Origin: Saccharicrinis sp963666825
Lineage (GTDB): Bacteria > Bacteroidota > Bacteroidia > Bacteroidales > Marinilabiliaceae
Direction of reading: 5' to 3'
Assembly: GCA_963666825.2 (NCBI GenBank)
Contig: OY763044.2
Coordinates: 248,001-312,000 of the forward strand
Length of the DNA stretch: 64,000 nucleotides
In this document: piece by piece, positions 1-8,330 of the stretch
How the letters are laid out: every line of letters begins with the position of its first letter
How positions within the stretch are numbered: the first letter of the stretch is position 1
Translations under genes and position numbers: made by a program
Notes under the pieces: model-generated
What the model was told of the DNA's origin: nothing
Database searches by the model: none
The model's input: only the letters and a program-made list of their open reading frames with translations

Positions 1-728
1 GGTATACTCAAATAGGAATTGATAAGTCCGTTTTAGGATTTTTAGATAATTTAATTACACTCTTGTTCATTGTCGAATTAGCTGTTAAAATAAGGGAATA
101 TGGGATGAAACTTTATTTCCAATCCAACTGGAATGTTTTTGATTTTGTTTTAGTCGTTATTTCTGTCCCGGCATTTGTAACATTCATATCCAGAGTTGAG
201 CTTTTTGATGTTAGCTTTTTATTAGTATTTAGAATTCTACGAGTATTTAAAGCATTTAGGTTTTTTAAATTTATTCCTAATATAGGTGAGTTGGTAAGTG
301 GATTACAACGAGCATTAAAGGCTTCAGTGTTTGTTTTTATTGGTTTTGTAATTTATATATTCGTAATTGGAATATTATCATACTATATTTTTCAAAGAAG
401 TGGGTCTGAATATTTTGAGAGCCCAATGATTTCATTGTATTCTACTTTTAAAATTTTTACAGTTGAAGGTTGGTTTGAAATACCTGAAAATATAATAAGC
501 GGATATACAAAATTAGAATCGTTTTTTACATATCTCTATTTCATTTTTGTTGTACTCTCTGGAGGAATATTGGGGCTTTCGTTGGTTAACTCAATTTTTG
601 TTGAAGCAATGATGAGCGATAATAATAATGAATTGGAAAGAAAGGTCGATGCGTTAGACGAAAAGATGAACATTATACTAACTAAAATATCAAATCATGA
701 AACTCGAAAAGATACTAGACAACATTAA
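1..728 (+). CDS. Voltage-gated ion channel (bacterial NaV/Ion_trans type), 5' end outside window
   Basis: The reading frame is open to the left edge, so the start and the S1 region are missing. The visible protein (about 240 residues) runs from S2 through an S3 with the FDFVL motif, then an S4 voltage sensor with basic residues every third position (FRILRVFKAFRFFKF), S5, a pore loop with TVEGWFE, S6, and a charged C-terminal heptad-like helix (NNNELERKVDALDEKM). This is the architecture of single-domain bacterial sodium channels, which assemble as tetramers in the inner membrane. The filter has Glu and Trp as in NaChBac (TLESW) but Gly replaces Ser, so selectivity is uncertain. The stop codon lies 32 nt inside the next gene, which implies translational coupling to the nuclease-like protein. 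Confidence 0.85.
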   Translation, partial: YTQIGIDKSVLGFLDNLITLLFIVELAVKIREYGMKLYFQSNWNVFDFVLVVISVPAFVTFISRVELFDVSFLLVFRILRVFKAFRFFKFIPNIGELVSGLQRALKASVFVFIGFVIYIFVIGILSYYIFQRSGSEYFESPMISLYSTFKIFTVEGWFEIPENIISGYTKLESFFTYLYFIFVVLSGGILGLSLVNSIFVEAMMSDNNNELERKVDALDEKMNIILTKISNHETRKDTRQH

Positions 729-2550
729 TTCATTAGAAAAGAATTCATTTTTAAAAATTATTGATAATATAAAATCAAGCAATCCTAAAAATAGCAAACA
801 GATAGATAAAATTCTTTCTGAAACCAGTAATGATTTAAAGAGTGTTGATAGTATAAATATCTCAAAAGTTTTTGATTTAATAAAAGGCGAATTTGCAGAG
901 ACGGTAAAGGATGAATTTTTAAATACGACATCTCAACTTGATATTTTAATTGATATACTAATCCGTGATGGCAATTGCATTCTTAAACAAGATTTATTTG
1001 CTCGCCTTTATGAGAAGGAACTTGCATGTATTAAAGCCAGAACAAAGGAATTAAAAGCTCAATTATCTAATGGGAAATCTGATATTGAAGAATTAAGAAA
1101 GAGAGATTATGAAATTTATCGGGCTTGTGTAGAAACAGCTTATAATAATGATGAAGCCAATAATAGAGAATCAAAAATTACTGAAGATGAGCAATCAATT
1201 TTAGTGACATTGATGCGCAAGTTGGAATTATCACAGGAAGAGGTTAAGCTTATTAATTATATGATGATCCCTCCGACAAAATCAGATATAGATGATGTAA
1301 TCACTTTCTTGAAGAATATTGGAGTGATCTTTTATTCAAAAAAATGTAGTACAATTTATGTTGCTGATGAGGTAGTGCCAGTACTAAGAAAGATTAGGAA
1401 AAAAGATATTGCAGATAAATATTACAGGCGTGTATTAAGGACTTTCAAAGAGCCTCAAATAAATCTTATATGTAGAAAACATAGTATTTCTATTAAGGAT
1501 ATAAGTTATGAAGATAAGATTAAACAGATCATAAAGGAAGGGATTTCTTTTTCTAATATGCTTACAAATGGTTTTCACAAGGATGGGACTAATCTAACAG
1601 ATAAGAAAAGATTTCTAAATGATGTGTGGGAGAATGGATTGAAAATATCAGAACCATTACGTGGTACAACAATAGAGGAAAAGGTTGATAATATTATTTC
1701 ATTTTTTGAAGAGTTGGAAAAAGACGATAAAGTTGGTATTTCAATAGAAGGATATGAAAAGCTATTAATTGATCTGGATGAGAATCTAAAAACTTTTAGA
1801 AAGCATATTTTAACCGAGTTTGAAAAACCAGAAGAAATAATTCTGAATAGTAGTACTCTTTTAGATTTGAATTTAAAACCTCGAGATATTTTAGATGTTA
1901 TTCCCGTCGATGATTTGAAAGATTTTATATCAACTCAAGGATTAAAATCAAGAGGGGATTTAGTTCTAAATATCCTGGATGCCTACAAAGATGCCGAGAA
2001 TTTAATGATTGAAAATTATGAGGCTATAGGATTTAGAAATCTTGCAGTGCTCAAAGAAAATGGTATCAATATAAAGGAGAGTGAATTAGGACTTAAATTC
2101 GAAGATATAACCAAGAATATTTTTGAGAAACTAGGTTTTAATGTAGATGAGTCACTTAAAAAACAACTGAATACTTCTAAAGATAAAATTGATTTATTAT
2201 TAAACCTGGGAAATAACGACATTATTATTTTAGAGTGTAAAACTGTAAAAGAAAGTGGCTATAATAAATTTAGTTCGGTTTCCAGACAGATAAAATCATA
2301 TGTAGAATTAGCCAAGAAAAATGGATATAACGTGGTTAAATCTTTACTTGTTGCTCCAGATTTTAGTGATGATTTTGTTAATGATTGTGATTTAGAATTT
2401 GAAATCAATTTGTCATTAATAACTGCTGGTTCTTTAACTCGTATTTTAGAAGGATTTAAGAACTCAAAGCATAATCAGTTCCCATTTCAACTATTGTTGA
2501 AGGATGTTTTAATTAAGGAGGATAGAATCTTAAAAGCTATTAATAAATAG
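697..2550 (+). CDS. SAP-like plus PD-(D/E)XK nuclease-domain protein, unknown overall function
   Basis: This is a 617-residue soluble protein with no signal peptide. The N-terminal two thirds is a charged helical region that I do not recognise. Around residues 400-430 lies a SAP-like helix-extension-helix (DLKDFISTQGLKSRGDL), a fold often used to bind DNA. The C-terminal part looks like a Mrr/RecB-type restriction endonuclease fold: a Glu-containing helix (GLKFEDITKNIFEKLGF), then D499 in DKIDLLL, then E513-C-K515 in ILECKTVK, which matches the D-(X)n-ExK catalytic core. The ATG overlaps the end of the channel gene by 32 nt, so the two are probably made together. Function is inferred from motifs only. 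A restriction-like or effector nuclease tied to a membrane channel is the favoured reading. Confidence 0.75.
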   Translation: MKLEKILDNINSLEKNSFLKIIDNIKSSNPKNSKQIDKILSETSNDLKSVDSINISKVFDLIKGEFAETVKDEFLNTTSQLDILIDILIRDGNCILKQDLFARLYEKELACIKARTKELKAQLSNGKSDIEELRKRDYEIYRACVETAYNNDEANNRESKITEDEQSILVTLMRKLELSQEEVKLINYMMIPPTKSDIDDVITFLKNIGVIFYSKKCSTIYVADEVVPVLRKIRKKDIADKYYRRVLRTFKEPQINLICRKHSISIKDISYEDKIKQIIKEGISFSNMLTNGFHKDGTNLTDKKRFLNDVWENGLKISEPLRGTTIEEKVDNIISFFEELEKDDKVGISIEGYEKLLIDLDENLKTFRKHILTEFEKPEEIILNSSTLLDLNLKPRDILDVIPVDDLKDFISTQGLKSRGDLVLNILDAYKDAENLMIENYEAIGFRNLAVLKENGINIKESELGLKFEDITKNIFEKLGFNVDESLKKQLNTSKDKIDLLLNLGNNDIIILECKTVKESGYNKFSSVSRQIKSYVELAKKNGYNVVKSLLVAPDFSDDFVNDCDLEFEINLSLITAGSLTRILEGFKNSKHNQFPFQLLLKDVLIKEDRILKAINK

Positions 2551-2695
2551 GAATTAATAAATTAGAGAAGTAAAGGGAAAGGAATAATCGTTATTTCCCA
2601 ATAAGGTATGTTTATAGAACTACTGTTGGAATTATAAACTTTGTGCTTCAATAAATATTTAATAGTTGTAGCCCATTAATAGAAACCAAATCGAT

Positions 2696-4507
2696 ATGAA
2701 ATTAGAAACAGTTAAGATTAAAAATTTTAGAGGATACAAGTCTGAAACTATAATTCCTATTTCAGACTTGACTGCATTTATTGGTAAAAATGATGCTGGT
2801 AAATCAACCGTATTAGAAGCTTTGGAGATTTTCTTTAATAATTCTTTAGTTGCAATTGAAAAAGCTGATTTGAATATTGAAGCAAACAATACTGATATTG
2901 AAATAACATGTGTGTTTTCAGAACATCCTGTAGAAATTATTATTGACGCTGCCAGTCCTACCACTCTTGAGGCAGAACACCTATTAAATCAAGAACAAAA
3001 ACTTGAAATAAAAAAAGTATACGCAGCTACTGCTGCAAAGCCAAAAGAAAAAATTTTTATTGTTTGTAATCATCCAACAATTGCAAATGGTTGTGACTTA
3101 TTGACTCTTAAACAGACTCAGCTAAGGCAAAGAGCTGATAGTTTAGAAATACCGCAAGGTTCTTATAATAGAACAATTAATTCATCGATAAGAAGTGCGA
3201 TTTGGGGTTCACTTGGAGAATTAAATGAAGAGCGAACAGAGATTTTAGTAGACAAAGAAGATTCTAAAAAAGTATTTGAAGCGATTAAACAATATCTTCC
3301 AATTTATGCTCTTTTTCAATCTGATAGACAAAGTAAAGATGATGATAAAGAGGTGGCAGATCCTATGAAAATTGCTGTTCAACAAGCATTGTCTGAATTG
3401 ACTGAAGAATTGAATTATATAAAAGAAGAGGTAAAAAATAAAGCTATTGATACAGCAAATCGAACTTTAGCTAAATTAAAAGAGATGTCACCTGAGTTAG
3501 CTAACGAATTGAAACCTGAATTTAAAACAGAACCGAAATTTGATTCTCAATTTAAACTAACTATAAAATCTGAAGAAGATATTCCAATTAACAAAAGAGG
3601 TAGTGGTATCAGACGTTTAATTTTACTTAATTTTTTTAGAGCTGAAGCAGAACGATTGAGAGCAAATCATCCAGGTAATCAGATAATATTTGCATTTGAA
3701 GAGCCCGAAACTTCTCAGCACCCAGACCATCAAGAAATGCTTATTCAAGCATTTATGGATTTATCAAATACAGGCAATTCTCAAATAATTTTAACCACTC
3801 ATACTCCAGCATTAGCGGGGCTATTACCTCTAGAAAGTTTAAGGTTCATAGAAAAGAGTGGTAATGACCGAAATATAGAATTAGGTTGTGATGAAGTATT
3901 TGAAAAAATTGCAGACACTTTGGGAGTGCTTGCAGACCCAATTTCAAAAAATGCAAATGGACTATTGCTGATTGAAGGAAAGGGTGATGTTACTTTTATT
4001 AATCATGCAGCGCAAACTCTAAAGGATGCAGGATATCTTAAAGATACATTTGAGGATAAGCGAATAGCCTTAGTGCCGATTGGCGGTTGTGGAAATCTTA
4101 AGCATTGGAAGACTTTAAAACTTATAGACCAATTTGCTATACCATATTGTGTACTTTTGGATTCAGATAAAGGAACCCCAGAGGAACAAAAAAATCTTGA
4201 TGCTATAAATGAATTAAAAGCTTCTGGAATAAAGGCTTATGTAACGAGAAAAAGAGAGCCTGAAAACTATATTCATTTAGACTGTTTATGTTTACCTGAA
4301 GGAAGTTCTTTTTGTTTTACAGACACTTGTGATGCAAAGGTTTTAATTGCTGCAGAGAAAACTTCTCGTAAACAAAACGTGCTTGAAGATTACTGGACCT
4401 TAATGACAGCTAAGCAAATTCGAGAAGTTGAAAAGTATTCTGATAATGGTATTGAAAAATATGAATTTACAGAAATGTTCAATGATTTCTTAAGTATTTT
4501 AGACTAA
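2696..4507 (+). CDS. OLD-family ATP-dependent nuclease (AAA ATPase plus TOPRIM)
   Basis: This 603-residue protein has an N-terminal SMC/ABC-type ATPase head followed by a TOPRIM nuclease domain. The Walker A is GKNDAGKST (residues 30-38, K36). The ABC-signature-like RGSGIRRL lies near residue 302, Walker B is IIFAFEEPETSQHP, and the switch His is in LTTHTPA. The TOPRIM acidic residues are E427 (LLIEGKGD) and D489/D491 (LLDSDKG). OLD proteins are ATP-coupled DNA nucleases found in phage P2 Old, Gabija GajA and other defence systems. No UvrD-like GajB helicase follows, so this is not a standard Gabija. It sits 145 nt after the channel-nuclease pair on the same strand and is followed by a hairpin terminator, so it may be a third member of the module or an independent gene. 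Confidence 0.85.
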   Translation: MKLETVKIKNFRGYKSETIIPISDLTAFIGKNDAGKSTVLEALEIFFNNSLVAIEKADLNIEANNTDIEITCVFSEHPVEIIIDAASPTTLEAEHLLNQEQKLEIKKVYAATAAKPKEKIFIVCNHPTIANGCDLLTLKQTQLRQRADSLEIPQGSYNRTINSSIRSAIWGSLGELNEERTEILVDKEDSKKVFEAIKQYLPIYALFQSDRQSKDDDKEVADPMKIAVQQALSELTEELNYIKEEVKNKAIDTANRTLAKLKEMSPELANELKPEFKTEPKFDSQFKLTIKSEEDIPINKRGSGIRRLILLNFFRAEAERLRANHPGNQIIFAFEEPETSQHPDHQEMLIQAFMDLSNTGNSQIILTTHTPALAGLLPLESLRFIEKSGNDRNIELGCDEVFEKIADTLGVLADPISKNANGLLLIEGKGDVTFINHAAQTLKDAGYLKDTFEDKRIALVPIGGCGNLKHWKTLKLIDQFAIPYCVLLDSDKGTPEEQKNLDAINELKASGIKAYVTRKREPENYIHLDCLCLPEGSSFCFTDTCDAKVLIAAEKTSRKQNVLEDYWTLMTAKQIREVEKYSDNGIEKYEFTEMFNDFLSILD

Positions 4508-4570
4508 GGCTAATGAATGTTCGTATATTTAAGAACGTGATTAATTAATATAGTTCATAAAATTTGCAAG

Positions 4571-4606
4571 CAATAAAAGGGAGTTTAGAATAGCTTCCTT
4601 TTATTG
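4571..4606 (+). terminator. Hairpin terminator after the OLD gene
   Basis: A perfect 10-bp stem (CAATAAAAGG with CCTTTTATTG) encloses a 16-nt loop and is followed by TTAAAT. It lies 64 nt after the OLD nuclease stop. The U-run is weak. Confidence 0.55.
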
Positions 4607-4607
4607 T

Positions 4608-5890
4608 TAAATCTGACCGACTTTAAGAATATTCATATTACTTCCATTTTATCTCCAGAATATCAACCTCGGAATTATAAGTAAAGTAAATCATCCAAGT
4701 AAAAATAAAATGGAAAGGAAGTGGATGCTGTACATCTTTACATTTTATTTTTTCTCAGCCTGGGGGTTTGGGGCGATGGTAATGAATGCACCCAATAAAA
4801 CCTGATATGCGAAGCATGCCCTAGGCAATATGGGGAGGAGCAAGATATGGTTGGAACGGGAATAGTTATTTTATGGGGGTGGGAACAATATGGAATTTCT
4901 GCGATGACGGATGTATAGGTAGCACTGAAAAAACATTACATATAGAAAAACATTAACCTGTGATAAGACCACAGCTAAAGGGGTGGTGGTCGGGGTTTGG
5001 TGGATAGATACTAAAGGGGCTGATAAGCTCCTTTGCCATTGGTAATTGGGAAAACAAACAGCTTATTAAAAAATATTGGATGAGGTAAGGCTTGTGTGAT
5101 TTTTTAATGGGCTGTTTGTGTGTGATGGCGTGGGTCGGGGAGCTCGGGCCGTGCGGCTCATTAACATAATGCCGCTATAGGACTGCCGGATATATTAGGT
5201 TTACACAAATGAAGATAGGCAAGTTATATAGGGACGCATTATGTTATTGCAGCTTAGGGGTGCTGTTTTTGGCGTTGCTTTTGCCAGGGTACAGCTTTTA
5301 AGACTTTGGAGTAAATATGTTGAAGAGAGGTACGAAAAGAAACTATTTACGAGAAAGGATTAAAGGCTATGGGTACCCCCAGGTTTCCTGGGGTGAGGGG
5401 GTTAAGGCATTTTCAGTAGTGAGGTACGAACAGTGGAATGACTTAAATACCGAATGTGTGTAAGGGCAAAAGGTATGACAAAAACAGCACTAGAAGGGTA
5501 GGGAAGTGGCAAACAAGGATTGAATAGATTTTTGGTTGCGGAATAGTGTGTGGGTAAAAACAGCTATTGCCATTGACTAGTTAAGCTGTAAATTAGAAAT
5601 GGCAAGAGCTGTTTGATAAAAGGAGGATTTTGAGTGAAACGTAGTGAAATGAAAATACCGGGATGTGTGAAGGCTCTGATTACAAATCAAGCACCAATGC
5701 AGAAGGCTTGTTTGATACTTTTGAGGTGTTGGGAGTGAATGGCCATCACCTGAACGAATACACCATATATACAGAAGCGAGGGAAAAGGGGTATTTAGGG
5801 TGAATGAGTGATGGTGTATTGGTATTTTAAGTAGAAAATTATATATTCGTGTATAACTCATAGTTTAGGGTTAGGTTTGGTTAAAGATTG
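4608..5890. other. G-rich tract without a convincing gene
   Basis: About 1.3 kb has no reading frame that looks like a normal gene on either strand. The plus strand is markedly richer in G than the surroundings (runs such as GGGGGTGGG and GGGGTGGTGGTCGGGG). Several short in-frame stretches read plausibly as protein before hitting a stop: a 31-codon frame at 4710-4805 with a hydrophobic start, one around 4840-4955 reading YGWNGNSYFMGVGTIWNF, one ending near 5045 reading KGVVVGVWWIDTKG, a 48-codon frame at 5317-5463, and one from about 5660 to 5800 containing EGLFDTFEVLGVNGHHLNEY. They change frame from one to the next, as expected for a decayed coding region, but I cannot name an ancestor. An antisense frame of 94 codons at 5577-5861 is His/Ser/Leu-rich and unconvincing. 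A structured non-coding RNA is an alternative. Confidence 0.5.
5162..5246. repeat. Imperfect long inverted repeat, attC-like hairpin
   Basis: Outer arms TAACATAATGC and GCATTATGTTA are perfect 11-bp complements 63 nt apart. Inside them, CTATA pairs with TATAG and ACTGCC pairs with GGCAAGT with one bulged A, separated by small asymmetric internal loops, leaving a loop of about 30 nt. This bulged two-box layout resembles integron attC sites. The RYYYAAC/GTTRRRY core consensus is not matched and no integrase is present, so the resemblance is structural only. Confidence 0.4.
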
Positions 5891-5930
5891 AAAGCCACTG
5901 TCAGAACGGTTGATAGTGGCTTTTTTATTT
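5891..5930 (+). terminator. Hairpin terminator, U-tract on plus strand
   Basis: AAAGCCACTGTCA pairs with TGATAGTGGCTTT (one G-T pair) around a GAACGGT loop, followed by TTTTTTATTT on the plus strand. It ends just before the 3' end of the convergent yhdH gene, so it could stop both directions. The plus-strand U-tract implies that something in the upstream tract is or was transcribed rightward. Confidence 0.7.
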
Positions 5931-5932
5931 GC

Positions 5933-6931
5933 TTATAATTTTATAATTACCCTTCCTTTACTTTTCTTTTCCAACATTAGATCTATATGAGGTTTTAGTG
6001 AATTCAGGGATGTTTCTCTAATTAATTCATTATTAAATTCAATAGACCAACTCTCGGATAATAAAGACCATACTTTTTGTCGGATTTCCATAGGGCAGTT
6101 TTGAGAATCAATGCCCAAAAGGCTCACGCCCCTTAGGATAAAAGGATAAACTGTCATTTCCAACTCACCTGAGCCAATATTACCACAGGTTGTTACATTT
6201 CCTAAAGGCATACAGCCTTTTAGCATAGTAGTCAATGTGTTTCCTCCAACAACATCGATAGCACCAGCCCACTGAGATTTTAATATTGGGCGTCCTGATT
6301 TATCATCAGAAATATGTCTATCAATTTGTGAAGTGGCTTTTATTTCCTGAATATCTTTTTCTGATGCCATCTCATAATTAGCCGCAATTACTTCAAAGCC
6401 TAATTTATGTAGGATTTGACAGGCAATATTTCCAACTCCGCCCAAAGCACCTGTAACTACTATTGGTCCCATTTCTGGTTTTTGGCCATTATTTAATAAC
6501 CTGTAAACCGATAAAGCTGCTGTAAAACCAGCAGTCCCATATATCATTGCCTGTCGAGCTGTTAATTTATCCGGCATAGAAACAACCCATGAATCAGGCA
6601 CTGTAATATATTCAGCAAAACCTCCGGGATGATTCATCCCAAGCTCGTAACTAGTCACTATTACTAAATCACCTTCTTTAAATTTTTCACTCTTGCTGGA
6701 TTCTACAATTCCGGCAGCATCAATGCCTGGCGTATGAGGATAATTTCTTGTTACGCCTTTATTTCCTATAGTTGATAAAGCATCTTTATAATTTAATGAA
6801 CTATACTGAACTTTAATAAGAACTTCATTTATTTCTAACTCTTCATGAGGCATTTCTTTAATACCAGAAATGTAATTGCCATTTTCTTCTTCTACACGAA
6901 ATGCTTTAAATGTTGATTTTTCTAGTTTCAT
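5933..6931 (-). CDS. yhdH: YhdH/AcuI-type NADPH:quinone (acrylyl-CoA) oxidoreductase
   Basis: This 332-residue protein belongs to the zinc-free medium-chain dehydrogenase/quinone oxidoreductase family. It carries the YhdH hallmarks YSSLNYKDALS, PHTPGIDAAG, the Rossmann segment VVTGALGGVGNIA, and QWAGAIDVVG near the C-terminal third. Known members reduce acrylyl-CoA or quinones and unsaturated aldehydes with NADPH in the cytoplasm. I place the start at the Met of MKLEKSTFKAF; an upstream in-frame extension would add 24 residues without family similarity. It diverges from a HxlR regulator over a 136-nt gap that holds a perfect palindrome, so redox- or electrophile-responsive control by that regulator is likely. 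Confidence 0.88.
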   Translation of the reverse strand: MKLEKSTFKAFRVEEENGNYISGIKEMPHEELEINEVLIKVQYSSLNYKDALSTIGNKGVTRNYPHTPGIDAAGIVESSKSEKFKEGDLVIVTSYELGMNHPGGFAEYITVPDSWVVSMPDKLTARQAMIYGTAGFTAALSVYRLLNNGQKPEMGPIVVTGALGGVGNIACQILHKLGFEVIAANYEMASEKDIQEIKATSQIDRHISDDKSGRPILKSQWAGAIDVVGGNTLTTMLKGCMPLGNVTTCGNIGSGELEMTVYPFILRGVSLLGIDSQNCPMEIRQKVWSLLSESWSIEFNNELIRETSLNSLKPHIDLMLEKKSKGRVIIKL

Positions 6932-6994
6932 TGTAGTCTTATTTCTTTTAATTAATTTTACACAAAGTATGGGATAAAAAAGCTGATAAACAAT

Positions 6995-7013
6995 AACATA
7001 CAAATTGTATGTT
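6995..7013. promoter_or_regulatory. Palindromic operator between yhdH and hxlR-type gene
   Basis: AACATACAA-A-TTGTATGTT is a perfect 9-bp inverted repeat with a 1-nt centre, located between the divergent starts of the yhdH-type gene and the HxlR regulator. HxlR-family dimers bind such TAC/GTA-containing palindromes, so this is the likely operator for both genes. Binding itself is inferred. Confidence 0.65.
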
Positions 7014-7067
7014 TACGAACATTTTATTCCTAATTAAGCATGTTAACGCTTTGAAGATTAAAAAAAA

Positions 7068-7391
7068 ATGAAAAAAGGATATTGTCCTGTAGATACATTT
7101 ATAAATGCTATAAAAGGAAAGAGAAAAGGAACTATTATCTTGCATTTATATCAAGGGGATAAAAGATATAGTGAACTAGCTAAGCTCTTACCTGACATCA
7201 GTGAACGTATGTTGACAAAGCAATTAAAAGAACTTGAAAGTATTAATATAGTTAGTAAAACTATTTTTCCTGAAGTTCCTCCCAGAGTGGAATATAGCTT
7301 AACTGAATTTGGAAAGCAATTGCAACCTGTATTAAAAGGAATGTATAAAGCAGGTATTCTGTTAGAAAATTACAATTCAGAGCATGATTAA
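7068..7391 (+). CDS. HxlR-family transcriptional regulator
   Basis: This 107-residue winged-helix protein has the HxlR pattern: an N-terminal cysteine (C6 in KKGYCPVD), the recognition helix region ELAKLLPDISERMLTKQLKEL and the wing EVPPRVEYSLTEFG. Family members with a Cys at this site (YodB, QorR) sense quinones, diamide or aldehydes by thiol chemistry and repress oxidoreductase genes. The adjacent divergent gene is a quinone oxidoreductase, which is the classic pairing. The stop overlaps the start of the following Crp/Fnr regulator by 8 nt, so both regulators are probably translated from one mRNA. Confidence 0.9.
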   Translation: MKKGYCPVDTFINAIKGKRKGTIILHLYQGDKRYSELAKLLPDISERMLTKQLKELESINIVSKTIFPEVPPRVEYSLTEFGKQLQPVLKGMYKAGILLENYNSEHD

Positions 7392-7938
7392 TGAATTGAT
7401 AAATACAATAAAAGAAGATGAGCAAAACTGGTTGAAGTTTTCATCTTATTTTAAAGAAAAAGAAATTGCTTCAAAAACGGTATTACTGTATGAAGGAGAA
7501 ATTTCGAATAATATTTTTTTTATAAAAAAAGGTTGCATACGAGAATGGTTTAACAAGGATGGAAAAGACATCACCTTCCAGTTTTTCTTTGAAGGGCAAC
7601 CTGTTGCTTCTATTGACAGTTTTTTGAACCGTAAACCAAGTCTTTTTACAATTGAGAGTATTGAACCTACTACTTTTCTTTGTATAGAAAAAGAGGGGTT
7701 CGAAGAACTTCTAAGTTTATATCCAGAATTGGAGAATAGATTTAATAAATTTATATTTCAACGATTCAGTAATTACAGTCAGCTTTTTCTTTCTCGTATA
7801 AAAGATTCTCCTCAGGAAAGATATGAGGATTTAGTTAAAAATTATCCGGAAATTATTAAGCGTGTTCCACAACATTATATTGCTTCTTATTTAGGTATTA
7901 CACCTATCTCCCTTAGTCGAATTAGAAATCGAAAATAA
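7384..7938 (+). CDS. Crp/Fnr-family transcriptional regulator
   Basis: This 184-residue protein has an N-terminal cyclic-nucleotide-binding-type beta-roll (about residues 20-120, with ISNNIFFIKKGCIREWF). A C-terminal helix-turn-helix is compact (PQHYIASYLGITPISLSRIRN). It lacks the N-terminal cysteine cluster of true Fnr, so it is not an iron-sulfur oxygen sensor of that type. This short Bacteroidota Crp branch usually controls stress or redox genes, and the ligand is unknown. It overlaps the HxlR gene by 8 nt and is followed 73 nt later by a ferredoxin gene, so it may control the downstream redox genes. Confidence 0.88.
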   Translation: MINELINTIKEDEQNWLKFSSYFKEKEIASKTVLLYEGEISNNIFFIKKGCIREWFNKDGKDITFQFFFEGQPVASIDSFLNRKPSLFTIESIEPTTFLCIEKEGFEELLSLYPELENRFNKFIFQRFSNYSQLFLSRIKDSPQERYEDLVKNYPEIIKRVPQHYIASYLGITPISLSRIRNRK

Positions 7939-8011
7939 TAATGATTACTTAACAATTGTTATCTTTTAAGTATTGTTTATTGTTGACATTTGCTCAATAA
8001 AACACTTAAAA

Positions 8012-8236
8012 ATGAGTTCGTTTAATCCAAAACACATACACACCAGATATATTCAAGTAAATACAAAACAATGTATAGCCTGTTGGAAATGTATGGAAGT
8101 ATGTCCAAAAAATGTATTTACTGGTATAAATCTATTGTGGCATAATCATATTAAAGTCGTGAATGCAGGTAATTGTATAGGATGTTTAAAGTGTATAAAT
8201 GCCTGTTCATCAGGTGTGTTGATGAAAGTGAAATAA
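8012..8236 (+). CDS. Small 2[4Fe-4S] ferredoxin
   Basis: This 74-residue protein carries two four-cysteine motifs, CIACWKCMEVCP and CIGCLKCINACS, the signature of a bacterial-type ferredoxin binding two [4Fe-4S] clusters. The second motif ends in Ser where Pro is usual. I chose the ATG of MSSFNPKH; a TTG 13 codons upstream would add a non-conserved tail. It is a cytoplasmic electron carrier and sits just upstream of a flavodoxin-fold oxidoreductase and a four-helix membrane protein, suggesting a short electron-transfer chain. Confidence 0.85.
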   Translation: MSSFNPKHIHTRYIQVNTKQCIACWKCMEVCPKNVFTGINLLWHNHIKVVNAGNCIGCLKCINACSSGVLMKVK

Positions 8237-8330
8237 AGAAATTGAGCTAAAATTTATTTATTAACATATGTTATCGTCCAACCTTTCGTATCTATAGATA
8301 TTTGTACTGTAATATTAAAACAGTATAATA

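Noticed and set aside
2696..4507. Gabija system
   Set aside because: The OLD protein resembles GajA in architecture, but no UvrD-like GajB helicase gene follows; the next gene is an unrelated oxidoreductase on the other strand.
5100..5300. Classical integron attachment site
   Set aside because: The RYYYAAC and GTTRRRY core boxes are not matched and no integrase gene is in the window, so only the hairpin shape is reported.
5577..5861. A 94-codon minus-strand frame in the G-rich tract
   Set aside because: It is rich in His, Ser, Thr and Leu, has no start context or homology I recognise, and lies opposite stretches that read better on the plus strand.
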